Assembly: GCA_021234155.1 (NCBI GenBank) | Contig: JAJEKV010000005.1 | Coordinates: 19,146,089-19,210,088 of the forward strand | DNA from: Isoetes taiwanensis | Taxonomy: Eukaryota > Streptophyta > Lycopodiopsida > Isoetales > Isoetaceae | Length of the DNA stretch: 64,000 bases | Reading direction: 5' to 3' | Shown: positions 47,438-58,096 of the stretch, piece by piece | Position numbering within the stretch: the first letter of the stretch is position 1 | Layout: every line of letters starts with the position of its first letter | Translations under genes and position numbers: made by a program | The notes under the pieces: generated by a model | Databases searched by the model: none | Told to the model about the DNA's origin: nothing | The model's input: the letters and a program-made list of their open reading frames with translations, nothing else

Positions 47438-47442
47438 ATCAG
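47438..47442. repeat. Target-site duplication of G3, left copy
   Basis: ATCAG immediately precedes the G3 5' LTR and recurs at 58,513-58,517 right after the 3' LTR. The 5-bp length is standard for gypsy elements. Confidence 0.9.
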
Positions 47443-48016
47443 TGTTAGTCCTGTGCCTCCTGGTTCAGGACTATTTATGCACACGACGGACCAGGTCAAG
47501 CTCAAGGATCCACAGTCAGCCACGGGTCAGCCATCAAAGGCTCAGCAGAAGACCAAGCAGCAGACCACGCAGCCAAAGCCTGCGTCCGTCAACAAGAGGC
47601 GCCGCTCAGACAAGTGACGGCCCGCCAGCGTCAGCGTCAGCATGATTCTAGGCATTTCAAGAGGCACCGCCAACATTCCTGCAAATCAGGCCTCCTTCCA
47701 GGAGTCGGCACCGAGATCAGTCAGAGTGTCTATATTGGGCCAAAGGCCATTGTACTATATATATGAGTAGAGCTAGCACATGAAGGCTAGATGAGTTTTG
47801 AGTCTTGTCTCTTTTCAGTTTTCTCTCGATTGCGAGAGCTCATGTATGTTCATCATTGATATCAAGGAAGCTTCTCATTTTCCTCTCATTTGTTCTGTTT
47901 TCTTCTTCTTGTTCTCTTCTTGCAAATCCCGTGACATAGTCCCCGGACTCTCTGTTAGATCCACGGGTCCTCACGAGAGGGCTGTCTTCAGGAGTTCGAA
48001 CCCCGGACCCCAAACA
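47443..48016 (+). repeat. 5' LTR of G3
   Basis: Contains TATATATAT (47,757-47,765), so U3 is about 315 bp. Compared with the 3' LTR it shows roughly seven substitutions and about as many small indels, plus an in-frame 12-bp insertion (four codons) within the tail coding frame of the extra ORF. Confidence 0.9.
47757..47765 (+). promoter_or_regulatory. TATA box in G3 5' LTR
   Basis: TATATATAT, with the same sequence in the 3' LTR at 58,247-58,255. It would drive the genomic transcript. Confidence 0.6.
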
Positions 48017-48344
48017 ACATGCGGCTGCGGGTGCGATTCAATCCTACTTTCTTCCATGCCGCCATATGCGTAGAAACTTCACGCGGAAGAACTCCTTTCT
48101 CGAGCGGCATCGCTTGGGCGCCATCGGCGTCGAAAGCTATTGGCGACATGTATGGATCTGCTTATGACATTGAGGAGGCCACCGGTCTAGGGCTCGGTCG
48201 GCGCCACCCACCCCTCGTGTCTGTCTCGTCCCGGTTCCCGCCCCAAAGCGTGCAAACATTACTCCACGACCTCGGTCACCTCATCACTGCTCGGGGAGCC
48301 CTATTAGGCTCAACCTTCTCAACCTTACTTTCATACCCCTGAAC

Positions 48345-51218
48345 ATGCCTACATCCATCATTCTTCAGGCCATACGCCTCTTCCTTCACAACCATCATCT
48401 CCCCCGGGTGGGCAGGGATATCCACAGGTCTCTTTTGCGCCTACCCAGGAATTTCCTTTCCCTACATTTCCCCTTTGCACTTCCTATTTACAACCTTCTG
48501 GATCTCAAAACCAATGCTCGGGCACCTTGGTTCCTCAACCCCGCGGTCACCCCTTCATCGGGGTCCTTCGGGCACCATGCCACCTCCAACTCAACCTCAA
48601 TATCATCACTATCTTTGTTCTGTCCAGCCAAGCACTTTCACCTCTACCTTCCGGACTCGAAACCGACTTATCCCACCTTTGGCAACCACGAAGGCAAACC
48701 CTTAGACCAGCGTGCTCGGGCCCACATGGAAGAATTTGAGGCTCTAGCTGTCCTAAATGGTCATGCGCAACCTCAACTGAAATTCCACATCTTTTCCACC
48801 ACCCTGCGTGGCTCTCCTCATCAATGGCTCATGTCCAACAAAAGCCACTGGAAACAAGATTGGTCCGAAATGAGAACTGCTTTTCTTTCTCATTATGGGA
48901 CCACGGATGATGATCAACTTCATCTCAAGCAACTCAATGAACTTCAACAAGAGCCCACGGAGTCTGCCCGGGATTTTGCAGATCGACTTCACATTCTGCT
49001 CAGTAAACTCAAGGAGTACCCAACACAGAGCCAGATCTTGGTCTGGTTTCTCCAAGGCCTTCCTCCAGCTATCAGACTCATGACGGAATACCTGCGTCCG
49101 AAGACTTTGGAGCAGGCTATCGACCTGGTCAATCACTCCGTCAATGTTTCCTCCCGTGGCGTGGCTCTTCAGGAGCTCCCTTTCATTTCACCTGTCATGG
49201 TTCCACAGATGGCTGTCCAGCCTCAACACGCCAATCCACAGCGCAGTCAGATCTGGTGCCATATCTGCAAATACCAAGGCCACTTGGCAAATGAGTGCAA
49301 CTCCACCAATGGCCCGCCTCATTGTAAAAGATGCAACATGTGCAATCATGCCACGGAAGAGTGCACTCGCACTCATCCAACACCGTTCCGCAACAAACTG
49401 GTTTATCAAGTGCAAACCACACCTCAGCACCAATCGTACTATCAGCAGCCACCACTACAGGCGCAACCTAATCAACTTTATCAGCAACAGGAGCAACAAC
49501 GGGGACCCAACCCACGTCCTCCTTTTGATCCTTCTAAAGCTCAGTGTTATCACTGCCAAGAATGGGGTCATACTACCACGGCGTGTCCTCAACTTCCACA
49601 AGTTCAGGTACAGCTTCCTGGCACCAATCAGACCACATCGGTCCGCCTCACGGCTTACCAACTCTGGATTGCTAATGGCAAACAAGGCCCACGTCCTGTT
49701 CTTAAGAAGCCACCTCGCGCGCCTCAGCAATCACGTTATCAACCTGCTCCTGCCAATCCACCTCAGATGGATCAACAAGCACAGGAAGAAATTTTTCAGG
49801 CTCTTAATCCTCCAGTCCAGCCATCAAATTGGGTTGGTTTGGTTTCACGCCAGACCAGGGCATCACGTCCCTTAACCATTATTCCTAATGGCACGCAACC
49901 TGCCTTTGCAATTGACACCATTCCTCATGAGGAAGAAAAGAAGGTTCACTTTGCACCTGACTTGGAGAAACTCATGCCACATGTCATGCCTAAAGTTCGC
50001 CAAAGCATTTTGAATCTCATGCAAGCTGCTGAAGGCCGCACGCTAGCAAATATTCATGCCACCACCAGAGCTCAACACAGACAAGATACATCTTCCACAT
50101 CTCAACCTCCACGCTCTCAGACATATCCCAATATTGCTGCAGAGGTTGACTTACTAAAAGAAGTTGCTGCTTCATTACCACGCACTCCAGCACCCGTGGA
50201 ACCAGCAGATCCTTTTTCTCATGTGCCTCTAGAACTCCAAGAGGAGCTAGCCAAGATCAAAATTCCTTTAAGCTTGGCAACCATTTTGAAACTCTGTCCT
50301 GCTCTCAAGGACCAGTTACCACTCCCGACTATTTTAGTTGGGGCTGTGGCTACCTCTACACCCACGGTCCATGCCACGGTGGGTAATCAGCAAGTCAACC
50401 ATGTTCAAATAGACGGAGGTAGCGCAGTTAATCTCATCACGGATAAACTCTGCAAACAAATGGGCATCAAAGAACTTTATCGTGCCCCATATGACATCAA
50501 ATTGGCAAATGGCCATATCACGAGACCTCAAGGCGTCACGCCTCTTCTTCACATCAACATTGGTGACCTCCGATTCCCTTTGGAATTTGGAGTTTGGAAG
50601 GCTGGGGAAGATCCTGGCGATTATGAAATGTTGGTTGGCCGACCTTTTCTCCGCCAGGCCAAGAGTATCCATTACTGGGCCACGGATCAGTTGGTCATCA
50701 CTGATGGTCACCTCAATGCCACCATGGACTTGGAAACAGGCAAGATCATTTCTGTTGAACATGCTGAACCCTCTCTCTCAGACACAGATTCTGAGGAAGC
50801 TCAGAATATCTATCAAGTTCAGGCTCCACCTGCGAGTCTACCTCTGTCATCCTACCCCGAATATGCTGATCCTTGGGGTGAAATGACTCTTGATCAGGAC
50901 CAGGCTGTGGCGGCTTTGCTTGACCCCTACCTGGCTCCTTGCAATCGAATTCAACGGGTTGATCACTTTTCAGATGAGGAATCTCCTGCAGCTCCTGCAG
51001 ATGTCCACGCTATCATGAAGCAACCTCTGCTTGATGAAACTCAGCCACCTCTCTTTTTCACCACGCAGAGTGCCACGCATCCTGTTATACCTCCTGCACA
51101 CATTGTCCAGGACACTGAAGTGATACCTCATATTCAGACTCCAGAAGTCGAGATCGTGGACGTTGGCAACAATCAGCCTGTCCGACTTTGCGCGCAAATC
51201 TTAAACCCCCTATCGTAA
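48345..51218 (+). CDS. G3 gag-protease polyprotein
   Basis: 957 codons, uninterrupted. The gag core lies around residues 110-270 (HMEEFEALAVLNGHAQPQLK, FHIFSTTLRGSPHQWLM, ILVWFLQGLPPAIRLMTEYL). Three CCHC zinc knuckles of the C-x2-C-x4-H-x4-C type start at residues 305 (CHICKYQGHLANEC), 327 (CKRCNMCNHATEEC) and 401 (CYHCQEWGHTTTAC). The protease site is at residue 690 (VQIDGGSAVNLI), D-G-G-S rather than the usual D-[ST]-G-[AS]. The true start may lie upstream in another frame (RFNPTFFHA near 48,030 matches the G2 gag start). The stop comes before RT, so pol needs another frame. Confidence 0.85.
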   Translation: MPTSIILQAIRLFLHNHHLPRVGRDIHRSLLRLPRNFLSLHFPFALPIYNLLDLKTNARAPWFLNPAVTPSSGSFGHHATSNSTSISSLSLFCPAKHFHLYLPDSKPTYPTFGNHEGKPLDQRARAHMEEFEALAVLNGHAQPQLKFHIFSTTLRGSPHQWLMSNKSHWKQDWSEMRTAFLSHYGTTDDDQLHLKQLNELQQEPTESARDFADRLHILLSKLKEYPTQSQILVWFLQGLPPAIRLMTEYLRPKTLEQAIDLVNHSVNVSSRGVALQELPFISPVMVPQMAVQPQHANPQRSQIWCHICKYQGHLANECNSTNGPPHCKRCNMCNHATEECTRTHPTPFRNKLVYQVQTTPQHQSYYQQPPLQAQPNQLYQQQEQQRGPNPRPPFDPSKAQCYHCQEWGHTTTACPQLPQVQVQLPGTNQTTSVRLTAYQLWIANGKQGPRPVLKKPPRAPQQSRYQPAPANPPQMDQQAQEEIFQALNPPVQPSNWVGLVSRQTRASRPLTIIPNGTQPAFAIDTIPHEEEKKVHFAPDLEKLMPHVMPKVRQSILNLMQAAEGRTLANIHATTRAQHRQDTSSTSQPPRSQTYPNIAAEVDLLKEVAASLPRTPAPVEPADPFSHVPLELQEELAKIKIPLSLATILKLCPALKDQLPLPTILVGAVATSTPTVHATVGNQQVNHVQIDGGSAVNLITDKLCKQMGIKELYRAPYDIKLANGHITRPQGVTPLLHINIGDLRFPLEFGVWKAGEDPGDYEMLVGRPFLRQAKSIHYWATDQLVITDGHLNATMDLETGKIISVEHAEPSLSDTDSEEAQNIYQVQAPPASLPLSSYPEYADPWGEMTLDQDQAVAALLDPYLAPCNRIQRVDHFSDEESPAAPADVHAIMKQPLLDETQPPLFFTTQSATHPVIPPAHIVQDTEVIPHIQTPEVEIVDVGNNQPVRLCAQILNPLS

Positions 51219-52160
51219 CGAGGGGGCCGTCAAGCTCTTCAAAAGTTCAAACACATTTTCGCACTGGAGCTACTGAGAGATCTTGGGGAATCAACAAAAG
51301 CTTGGGGAACTCACCATTCCTACCAAATCGATGCACGCCCGGTTTAGCAAGCGGCGATGCCGGCTCAACCCTAATTACCGTGATGGCGTCAAGGCGAAAA
51401 TTGACAAACTCCTTTGCTGCGGGTTTGATCTATGAGGTCAAACATTACGAATGGGTGAGCCCCATAGTCATTGCCCTCAAACACAATGGTAAGATCGGCG
51501 TGCGTGTGGACTCACGAAAACTCAATCGGGCCACGGGCGTGATCATTTTCCACTTCCTTCCACGAGACCAGGTTACGGAAGAGGTTCTTTGGACATGAGA
51601 TGTACTCCTTCATGGATGGTTTTACGGCTACAATCGGATCTCAATCAAAGAATCGATCAACTCAAGACTACTTTCACCACCCGGGGGCACTTTTTGCCTA
51701 CAAGGTGGTTCCTTTTGGATTATCAAACTCTCCATCAACGTTTCAACGCATCATGCTCTCGGTTTTTCATGATTTTTATGAAGGAAAATCCCTTCTTACA
51801 AATTTTTCAAGATGACTTCTCGCCTCTGAGTTCCATGGCTGACCATTTGGATAAATTGGAACTTCGTCTTCGAGAAATGTGATGAGTCCAGGCATTAGTC
51901 TCAATCCGAGAAATGCACCTTTTTCGTCACCTCACGGTGTTACTGTTAGGCCACGTAGTCGAAGAAAGCGGTATCACCACAGATCCCCGCCAAAATCGGT
52001 TGTGTGCTCAAGGCTCAAGCACCAGCCAATATCAAGGAGACACGCTCTTTCTGGGTAAGGTCAATTATTACTCCACCTTCATTCACGGACTAGCAGCCAT
52101 TGCAGATCCCATTCATAAACTCACGGGTGATGAATCCACGGGCTTGGAATTCCCGGCGGA
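51219..52160 (+). pseudogene. G3 reverse transcriptase (frame-broken)
   Basis: RT motifs are spread over three frames: KHNGKIGVRVDSRKLNRATG (about 51,480), MYSFMDGF and FAYKVVPFGLSNSPSTFQRI (51,600-51,760), and the catalytic FQDDFSPLSSMADHLDKLEL (about 51,810). As in G2 the site is F-x-DD. At least three shifts make it non-functional as read, although gag and integrase are intact. Confidence 0.8.
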
Positions 52161-53998
52161 TCTTCGCTTCCAACAGTTGAAGCTTTTGCTTACTCAGGCC
52201 CCGGTTCTTGTTCCTCCGCAATGGGACAAGCCCTTTCATGTTCATGTCGATGTCTCGGCGTTTGCTATTGGAGCTGTTCTTTCTCAAGAATATGATGCGC
52301 ACACTGACAAACCAAATCGATACGCCAGCAGAAAACTCAACTCTGCTGAGCGCAACTATTCTGCCACAGAGCGTGAAGCTTTGGGTCTCATTTTACGTGT
52401 CAATGCTTAGTCACTACCTTTTGGGTAGTCAAATCAAGTTCTTTGTGGACCACCAAGCACTCCTTTATTTGATCAACAAATCCACGCCCACGGGCCGCAT
52501 TGCTCGTTGGGTCCTTCTTCTCCAAGAATTTGCCCCTTTTGAAATTGTTCACAAGGCCGGCAAATCTCATGTGTATCTTTCACGCATCCACACAGATGAT
52601 CCCTCAACTGGAGTCTCAGACGCCTTTCCTGACGCTCAACTCTTTTTAGTCACGGCAACACCACATTGGTTCCATGATTTTCAGCAGTACCTCCTCACAG
52701 GTGCCCTTCCACCAGAGGACACGACGCTCTCTCCTGCCAAGCGGCAATCCCGTCGACATCAATTTCTCCGCGAGGTCCGTGACTACACCATGGTTGCAGG
52801 ACATCTCTACAAAAAGGGTAAGGATACCATCCTTCGACGCTGTGTTCTACCTCATGAAGTTCCAGATATTGTTCGAGAAGCTCATCAAGGGCTAGGTGGT
52901 GGTCATTTTCATGGTGACACCACGGCACGCAAAATCCTTCTCGCTGGGTATTTTTGGCCCACGCTCTTCAAAGACGCTCACGCCCACGCCCGCACGTGTG
53001 ATGCTTGCCAGCGTGTGGGACGGCCGACGGCCCGTGACGCTCTTCCCTTGACGCCGGTTGCCACGCCCCTTCCCTTCAGCAAATGGGGAATGGATTTTGT
53101 GGGACCCATCGACCCTCCTGCGCGGCACACCCGTGCCCGCTACATTCTGGTTCTCACTGACTACGCTACTAAATGGGCGGAAGCTTGCGCACTTCCAGAC
53201 AACACTGCGGCAAGCACAGCCAAGGTCCTCTATCAACAAATCATCACGCGATTCGGCTGCCCCACGGAGCTGGTCAGTGATCGTGGTGTCCACTTTATCA
53301 ATCATACCATCAAGGAGCTGACGGATTATCTCCTGATACATCATCACAAGAGCACACCTTACTATCCTCAAGGTAATGGTTTGGCAGAAAGCACCAACAA
53401 AACTCTGGTCACCATTCTCAAGAAAATTTGTGACGCTTCACGCACAGACTGGCAAACAAAACTTCCTACTGTTCTTTGGGCCTACAATACTTGTTTCAAA
53501 ATCGCTACCGGTCACACTCCTTTCAAATTGGTTTATGGTCAGGAAGCTCTCATGCCGTTTGAATATATCCTTCCAACACTCCGTTTTCAACTGGCTACTG
53601 CCCATAATCCGCCTGCTGCACTCAAAGAAAGGGTCTATCAATTGGAACAGTTGGATGAACTTAGAAGGGATGCTTATATTCGTGTTCTTCATGGACAACA
53701 GTTGCAAAAATCTTTACATGACAAACGCCTGAAGACAAAAACATTCAAAGAAGGCGATTTGGTTCTTCTTTATGATTCTAGGTACAAAAATTTTCCGGGT
53801 AAACTTAAGTTTCGTTGGCTTGGCCCTTATCAAATTGTTCAAGTGGTTCGACCCAGCGTTTTCCAACTGGCTGAGTTAGATGGCACTCTATTACCTACAC
53901 TGGTTAATGGCTTTCGCCTCAAAACATTTCATCACACAGGAAGTGAAAATCAACAAACAGATGCTATTCAAGAAGCAAACACCACAGAAAGTGACTAG
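52161..53998 (+). CDS. G3 RNase H and integrase
   Basis: A 596-codon frame (52,208-53,998) carries the RNase H end (FFVDHQALLYLINKS, HKAGKSHVYLSRIH) and a full integrase: the H-H-C-C zinc region (HQGLGGGHFHGD...CDACQ) and catalytic D296 (GMDFVG), D358 (VSDRGVHF) and E394 (NGLAESTN). The last two are 35 residues apart, the classic DD35E spacing. The C-terminus GPYQIVQVVRPSVFQLAELD ends without a chromodomain. Upstream RNase H sequence lies in the overlapping frame to 52,410. It inserts element DNA into the genome. Confidence 0.85.
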
Positions 53999-54137
53999 AA
54001 CGGCGGCATATTATATTAAAGGTGGATAATTTTTACAAAATGCGGGCACAGCCCAGCTAATTCCGCTATGGGCACTGCCCTATATACAAAAACGGGCTCA
54101 GAGCCCTATCTACTACCAACCTAAGAAGAAAAACCCT

Positions 54138-54392
54138 CTACTCCGGGTTCGGAGCAGAGGTGATGCGGAGGATATGGTAGAGGTTCTGCTCAGGGTCCCA
54201 GCGAAGGTGCAGAACCACCTCCATCCCGTTGGTATGAGGGTCGGGATGTTCAGCCATCCCGGAACACCATCCATCCATTCGCAGGCCACGGTTGTGGCAG
54301 CGCCACAGGTCCAGACAATTCATTTTACAGGTGATCCACTCTTGACAGTTCGTCGGCATTGTGCAACCCTCGTTCAAACCAGCAGCTGCCAT
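54138..54392 (-). CDS. G3 antisense accessory ORF (84 aa)
   Basis: An uninterrupted minus-strand frame between integrase and the large extra ORF. I chose the start at 54,392 (MAAAGLNEG) because it lies 49 bp from the TATA box and aligns with the G2 start; earlier ATGs exist at 54,404 and 54,422. Shared with G2: [VL]DLWR, 7 residues, MD-x-W, then P[ED] and EV[IV]. Predicted acidic/mixed small protein with no signal peptide. Expression would be opposite to the element transcript, so it could also act as antisense RNA. No known family recognised. Confidence 0.6.
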   Translation of the reverse strand: MAAAGLNEGCTMPTNCQEWITCKMNCLDLWRCHNRGLRMDGWCSGMAEHPDPHTNGMEVVLHLRWDPEQNLYHILRITSAPNPE

Positions 54393-54433
54393 GCTAAGCG
54401 CCATCGAATGTCTTCGCTTCACTCCCGGTTCGT

Positions 54434-54441
54434 CTTATATA
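54434..54441 (-). promoter_or_regulatory. TATA box of G3 antisense ORF
   Basis: The minus strand reads GGCTATATAAGAC. It lies 49 bp before the chosen ATG and about 490 bp from the ATG of the divergent extra ORF. Confidence 0.6.
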
Positions 54442-54929
54442 GCCAACCGAGGAACTACTAGTCGACGTGGACCAATCAGAAATTTGCCAACGTGTTTGCA
54501 ATGCAAGGCTCTTTCTAAACTGAAAATCCTTTCTCCCGCCGCATATCTAGCAAGGGTACCCTCTGACACATTCGTTTTAATGATATCCCACTTCGAGTTG
54601 CCAGCATTAAATGCCCTTGCTTCTTTTCATACCCGTCAAACATTAATATGTGTCCTTTGGCCACCTGTCACATCCGATCATTCTCTCACGTCTCATCTTC
54701 ACCGTTCATTGCTTCTCCCTTTGTTGTTTGGGGACTTAGCCAAATTTTTGCCTCTCAAGCCCATCCTTGGCATCTTTCGACACCTGGTACCATCAACGGT
54801 TACAGTTTCGCCCTCATCACACCCCTTCGCCTCCAATTGCGCGCCCTAAAACTTTTCGTCTCTCTGCGCCTTCAGTTCACCGCTCTCCACTTTCTTCACA
54901 CAGTCCCTTCTGTTCCGACGCTTTTCGCC

Positions 54930-57900
54930 ATGGCAGCCCCCAAACTTTCTACACTTCAAGCTTCTGCTCCACGGGATGCGACTCTTTTCGGGTCTGTGTC
55001 TTTCTCGACGCCCACCTTTCGAGAGGCCCTTGTTGGTCTGAGTCAGGAAGTTGCGGAACGCCACAAGCTTTACGAATTTTCACAAATGGAGCTCCCGGCC
55101 CCCAATCCGGCGCAATTGCAGCAGTTCATAGCACACATCGTCAACAGCCCGGAAGGCTTTGCTACGGAGGTCGATGGCACCACCATGTTACTTACTCAGC
55201 ATTTGATTTCAGAGGTATTCCGCATCCCTTTGCAAAAACCTTCTGTTTCTTGGGCTGCTTTACAGGACATGGACGTCACTCAGTTTGGCGCTCCTGCTTA
55301 TCAAGCAAACCAGCATCGCCTCACAAATATTGCCAAACCACATGAGACTTTTGTGAAGTTTCTGTGGAGAAAATTGCTTGGGCATTCCATTAAGAACACC
55401 CACATCAATAAGCCATTTTACAATATGGTCATCACTGCCATCCACTCCAATCTGCATGTTGATTGGCCACAGCTTTTATTCTATCGCCTTCTTTAAGAAG
55501 TAGACCGCATCCGGGCTACTCCCTCCTCTGTCTCTGAAATTTCCGTGGGAGGCCATCTACAGGCCCTCATTCGCCATTATCTTCCTGTTCTTGAGAGCCC
55601 TTCCACTTCCCATACCTCCACTCAGCGCTCTCTGCATTCCCAGCATCAAACTCAACAAGCTGTACCATCACGCCCGGCCTCACCTTGTCCTGTTCAACCT
55701 CAGGCCGTGCATGTTACTGTATCCTCTTCCTCCTCTGAGGCCACGCCTACCACTTCCTGCCATGCCTCTAAACAATCTCAGACATGGCAGCAACAGGGCC
55801 CTGAACCTCCCCATCCTCGACAGCTCCTGTACAATTTCCAGCAAGATGTTCAAGCCGCTGCCCTGCAGCTACAAGCATCCCAGGAGGCTCTCATGACTGG
55901 TGTTCAGGCATCCCTGGAGGCTTCCGATGCTGTTCAAAGAGACCTTCAAGCTGCCACTGCCCATATTCAAACTTTGGAGGCCCAACTTCAAGAAAAGCAT
56001 GCGGCTCTATTACAGGCCCGTATAGATGTCACAAGTGCTCAGGATCAGACCAGCCTACTTACAGATCAGCAGGCTCAGCTCCAAACAGAAATTCAGGACT
56101 TACTGGAACAAAACAAGTCCAAAGATACTCTCCTGGGTGAAAAGGAGAAACACATTGCTAAACTCGACGCCTTGTACACAGAGCTTTGTGACAATTACAG
56201 CACTCAAGTTCAAAACCTCACTGAGCACGAAACTCGACTCACCGCCCTTGAAGCTCAGCTTTCCACGCTCACCAATCAGTTAACGTCCCTCCAGACTCAG
56301 CTGTTGGAGGTTCAGAAACAAAAGGTCCTCGATGATGCGGAGATTGCCACACCGTCTCGGACTCTGGGCAATCCTCTTCACATGCCACGCTTCCTGGTAA
56401 ACGGGTCCGTGATCAGTCCCGTCTTTTGTTAGAAAAGGAGCATCGGATCCGGGACCTTGAACATCAGCTCCAGCAAGCCGTTCAATCTGCTGAGGAAGCC
56501 CAAAACAAACAGGAAGGATATCTTGAAATTGCTACCAACATCCCGGTGGACTTCTCTACTCCTTCCAGCTATCTTGACTATGTGGTGGCCCGACGGCACC
56601 TCTTTCTTTTGAAGTGGTACATGGCCAATGGCAAAGTTCATCAACCGCCACTCACCAGTGTGGACTTCCTTCGGATCTGGCCGGATCTTTCTATAGAAGA
56701 TAAGGGTTTATTTTGTGCACTCTTAGTCTTTGATCAACTCATGGTTGAAGATCCTGAACTAGTCATCTTCCGAGTTGTTCAGCCTATGGCATATGTTTTT
56801 CATGACTTCTACCTAGCGGATCTCCAGGATAAATTCCGGGATGAGGCCCATCAGGTTTTTAGCGGCAACTCCAATGCTGCTTGGTTGTTATCAACCACCA
56901 ACAAATATTTCCAGGATCCTGCTCAGTCTCAGACTTTTGAACAGGAGTATATGCTGGCGGCTCAAGACTTACCCTCGTGGCGGCTGAAACGTTGGAACAT
57001 GTCAACAAAAATCTGGCACATCCTGATGATCTCGAATTTGCCCAGATCTATATGCAGCACTTGGGAGGCTACAATCAACTCCGTGGCCTTCTAGAAAGCA
57101 AGACCGTCCCCACGGGTTGGGTCAATCCTCCTGTATATCAATTACTCTCTACTTCTGAATGGGACCATTGGTGTCGTGCTCTAGATCAAAATCTTGTTCA
57201 AGCATTTCGGGACATGGCTCTGCAGCCCACGCACACGGGCATGCTTCCCTCTCCGTATGCTTCCTTAGGAGCCCTCCACCCCGGTTCCTTTCTTACGATT
57301 TGGCGTCTTCCCTTTTGGACGAAGGTCATGGATGGCCACGCAGGGTCGACTCCACCTCGGATCTCCACGGATCTCGATTGGGATCCCGATTTGTCCGGCG
57401 CTCAAGCGGGAGGATAATGTCACTTTGGACACTACTGAAAATTGGATTTATATCGGTAATGGCGTGGTTGGCAAAAGGCTGGCGATGCCTTGCATTGTCT
57501 TGATACCTTCTTGCGAGAATCGCCGCCACCTCACCGGACCCTTGATCCTTTGTCAAGGCTGGTTTTACGTGCGGCTCTCAAATGCATCTGCTTTCGGCTC
57601 TTTAAATCGGCGTCAATCCTTCCTTTGCAATCCGAATGCGGTGCCGGTGCCTTCGGTCTCCAAACACGCCTTCTCATGGAGTGCGGTTTGTCCCTTCGCC
57701 GGCCGCCCATTACGCCTGGAAGACATGGTGCGCTCTCACTTTCTCATTGAGGCCCATCACGCCCCTCGGGCTCAATACCCTGAAGCTCTTCAAACACGCC
57801 AGGACCTCATTGCTCATTACCATAATGGCGCTCGACCTCATTCCCGTGAGGATCACTTTCCGACTGCTGGTTTCCCGCCCTCGGAAGCCATTCCTCCTTT

Positions 57901-58096
57901 TCTTCAGACTGAGTGTCGTTTGGTGGGGGGGAGTGTTAGTCCTGTGCCTCCTGGTTCAGGACTATTCATGCACACGATGGACCAGGTCAAGCTCAAAGAT
58001 CCACAGTCAGCCACGGGTCAGCCATCAAAGGCTCAGCAGAAGACCAAGCAGCCAAAGCCTGCGTCCGTCAACAAGAGGCGCCGCTCAGACAAGTGA
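54930..58096 (+). pseudogene. G3 large extra ORF downstream of pol, ending inside the 3' LTR
   Basis: It starts at 54,930 (gccATGGca; MAAPKLSTLQASAP) and spans about 1,050 codons. The N-terminal domain (~190 aa) includes FVKFLWRKLLGHSIKNTHIN and resembles, by layout only, plant transposon-associated domains. A TAA follows at 55,494. Then come a serine/proline linker, a long coiled coil (about 55,830-56,350; QLQEKHAALLQARIDVTSAQ-type heptads) and a C-terminal domain (YLDYVVARRHLFLLKWYMAN; VVQPMAYVFHDFYLADLQDK), with shifts near 56,400, 56,980 and 57,420. The last frame crosses the polypurine tract and stops 163 bp into the LTR after NKRRRSDK, a nuclear-signal-like tail. Position is env-like, but no signal peptide or membrane segment is seen. 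Confidence 0.7.
57921..57933 (+). other. Polypurine tract of G3
   Basis: TGGTGGGGGGGAG lies immediately upstream of the 3' LTR. It also codes VGGS within the extra ORF frame. Confidence 0.8.

Noticed and set aside
48475-49875. ORFs of up to 243 aa overlapping G3 gag in other frames
   Set aside because: Shadows of the intact gag-protease frame.
54361-54849. 162-aa plus-strand ORF before the G3 extra ORF
   Set aside because: It covers the proposed divergent promoter and has no counterpart in G2; likely chance.
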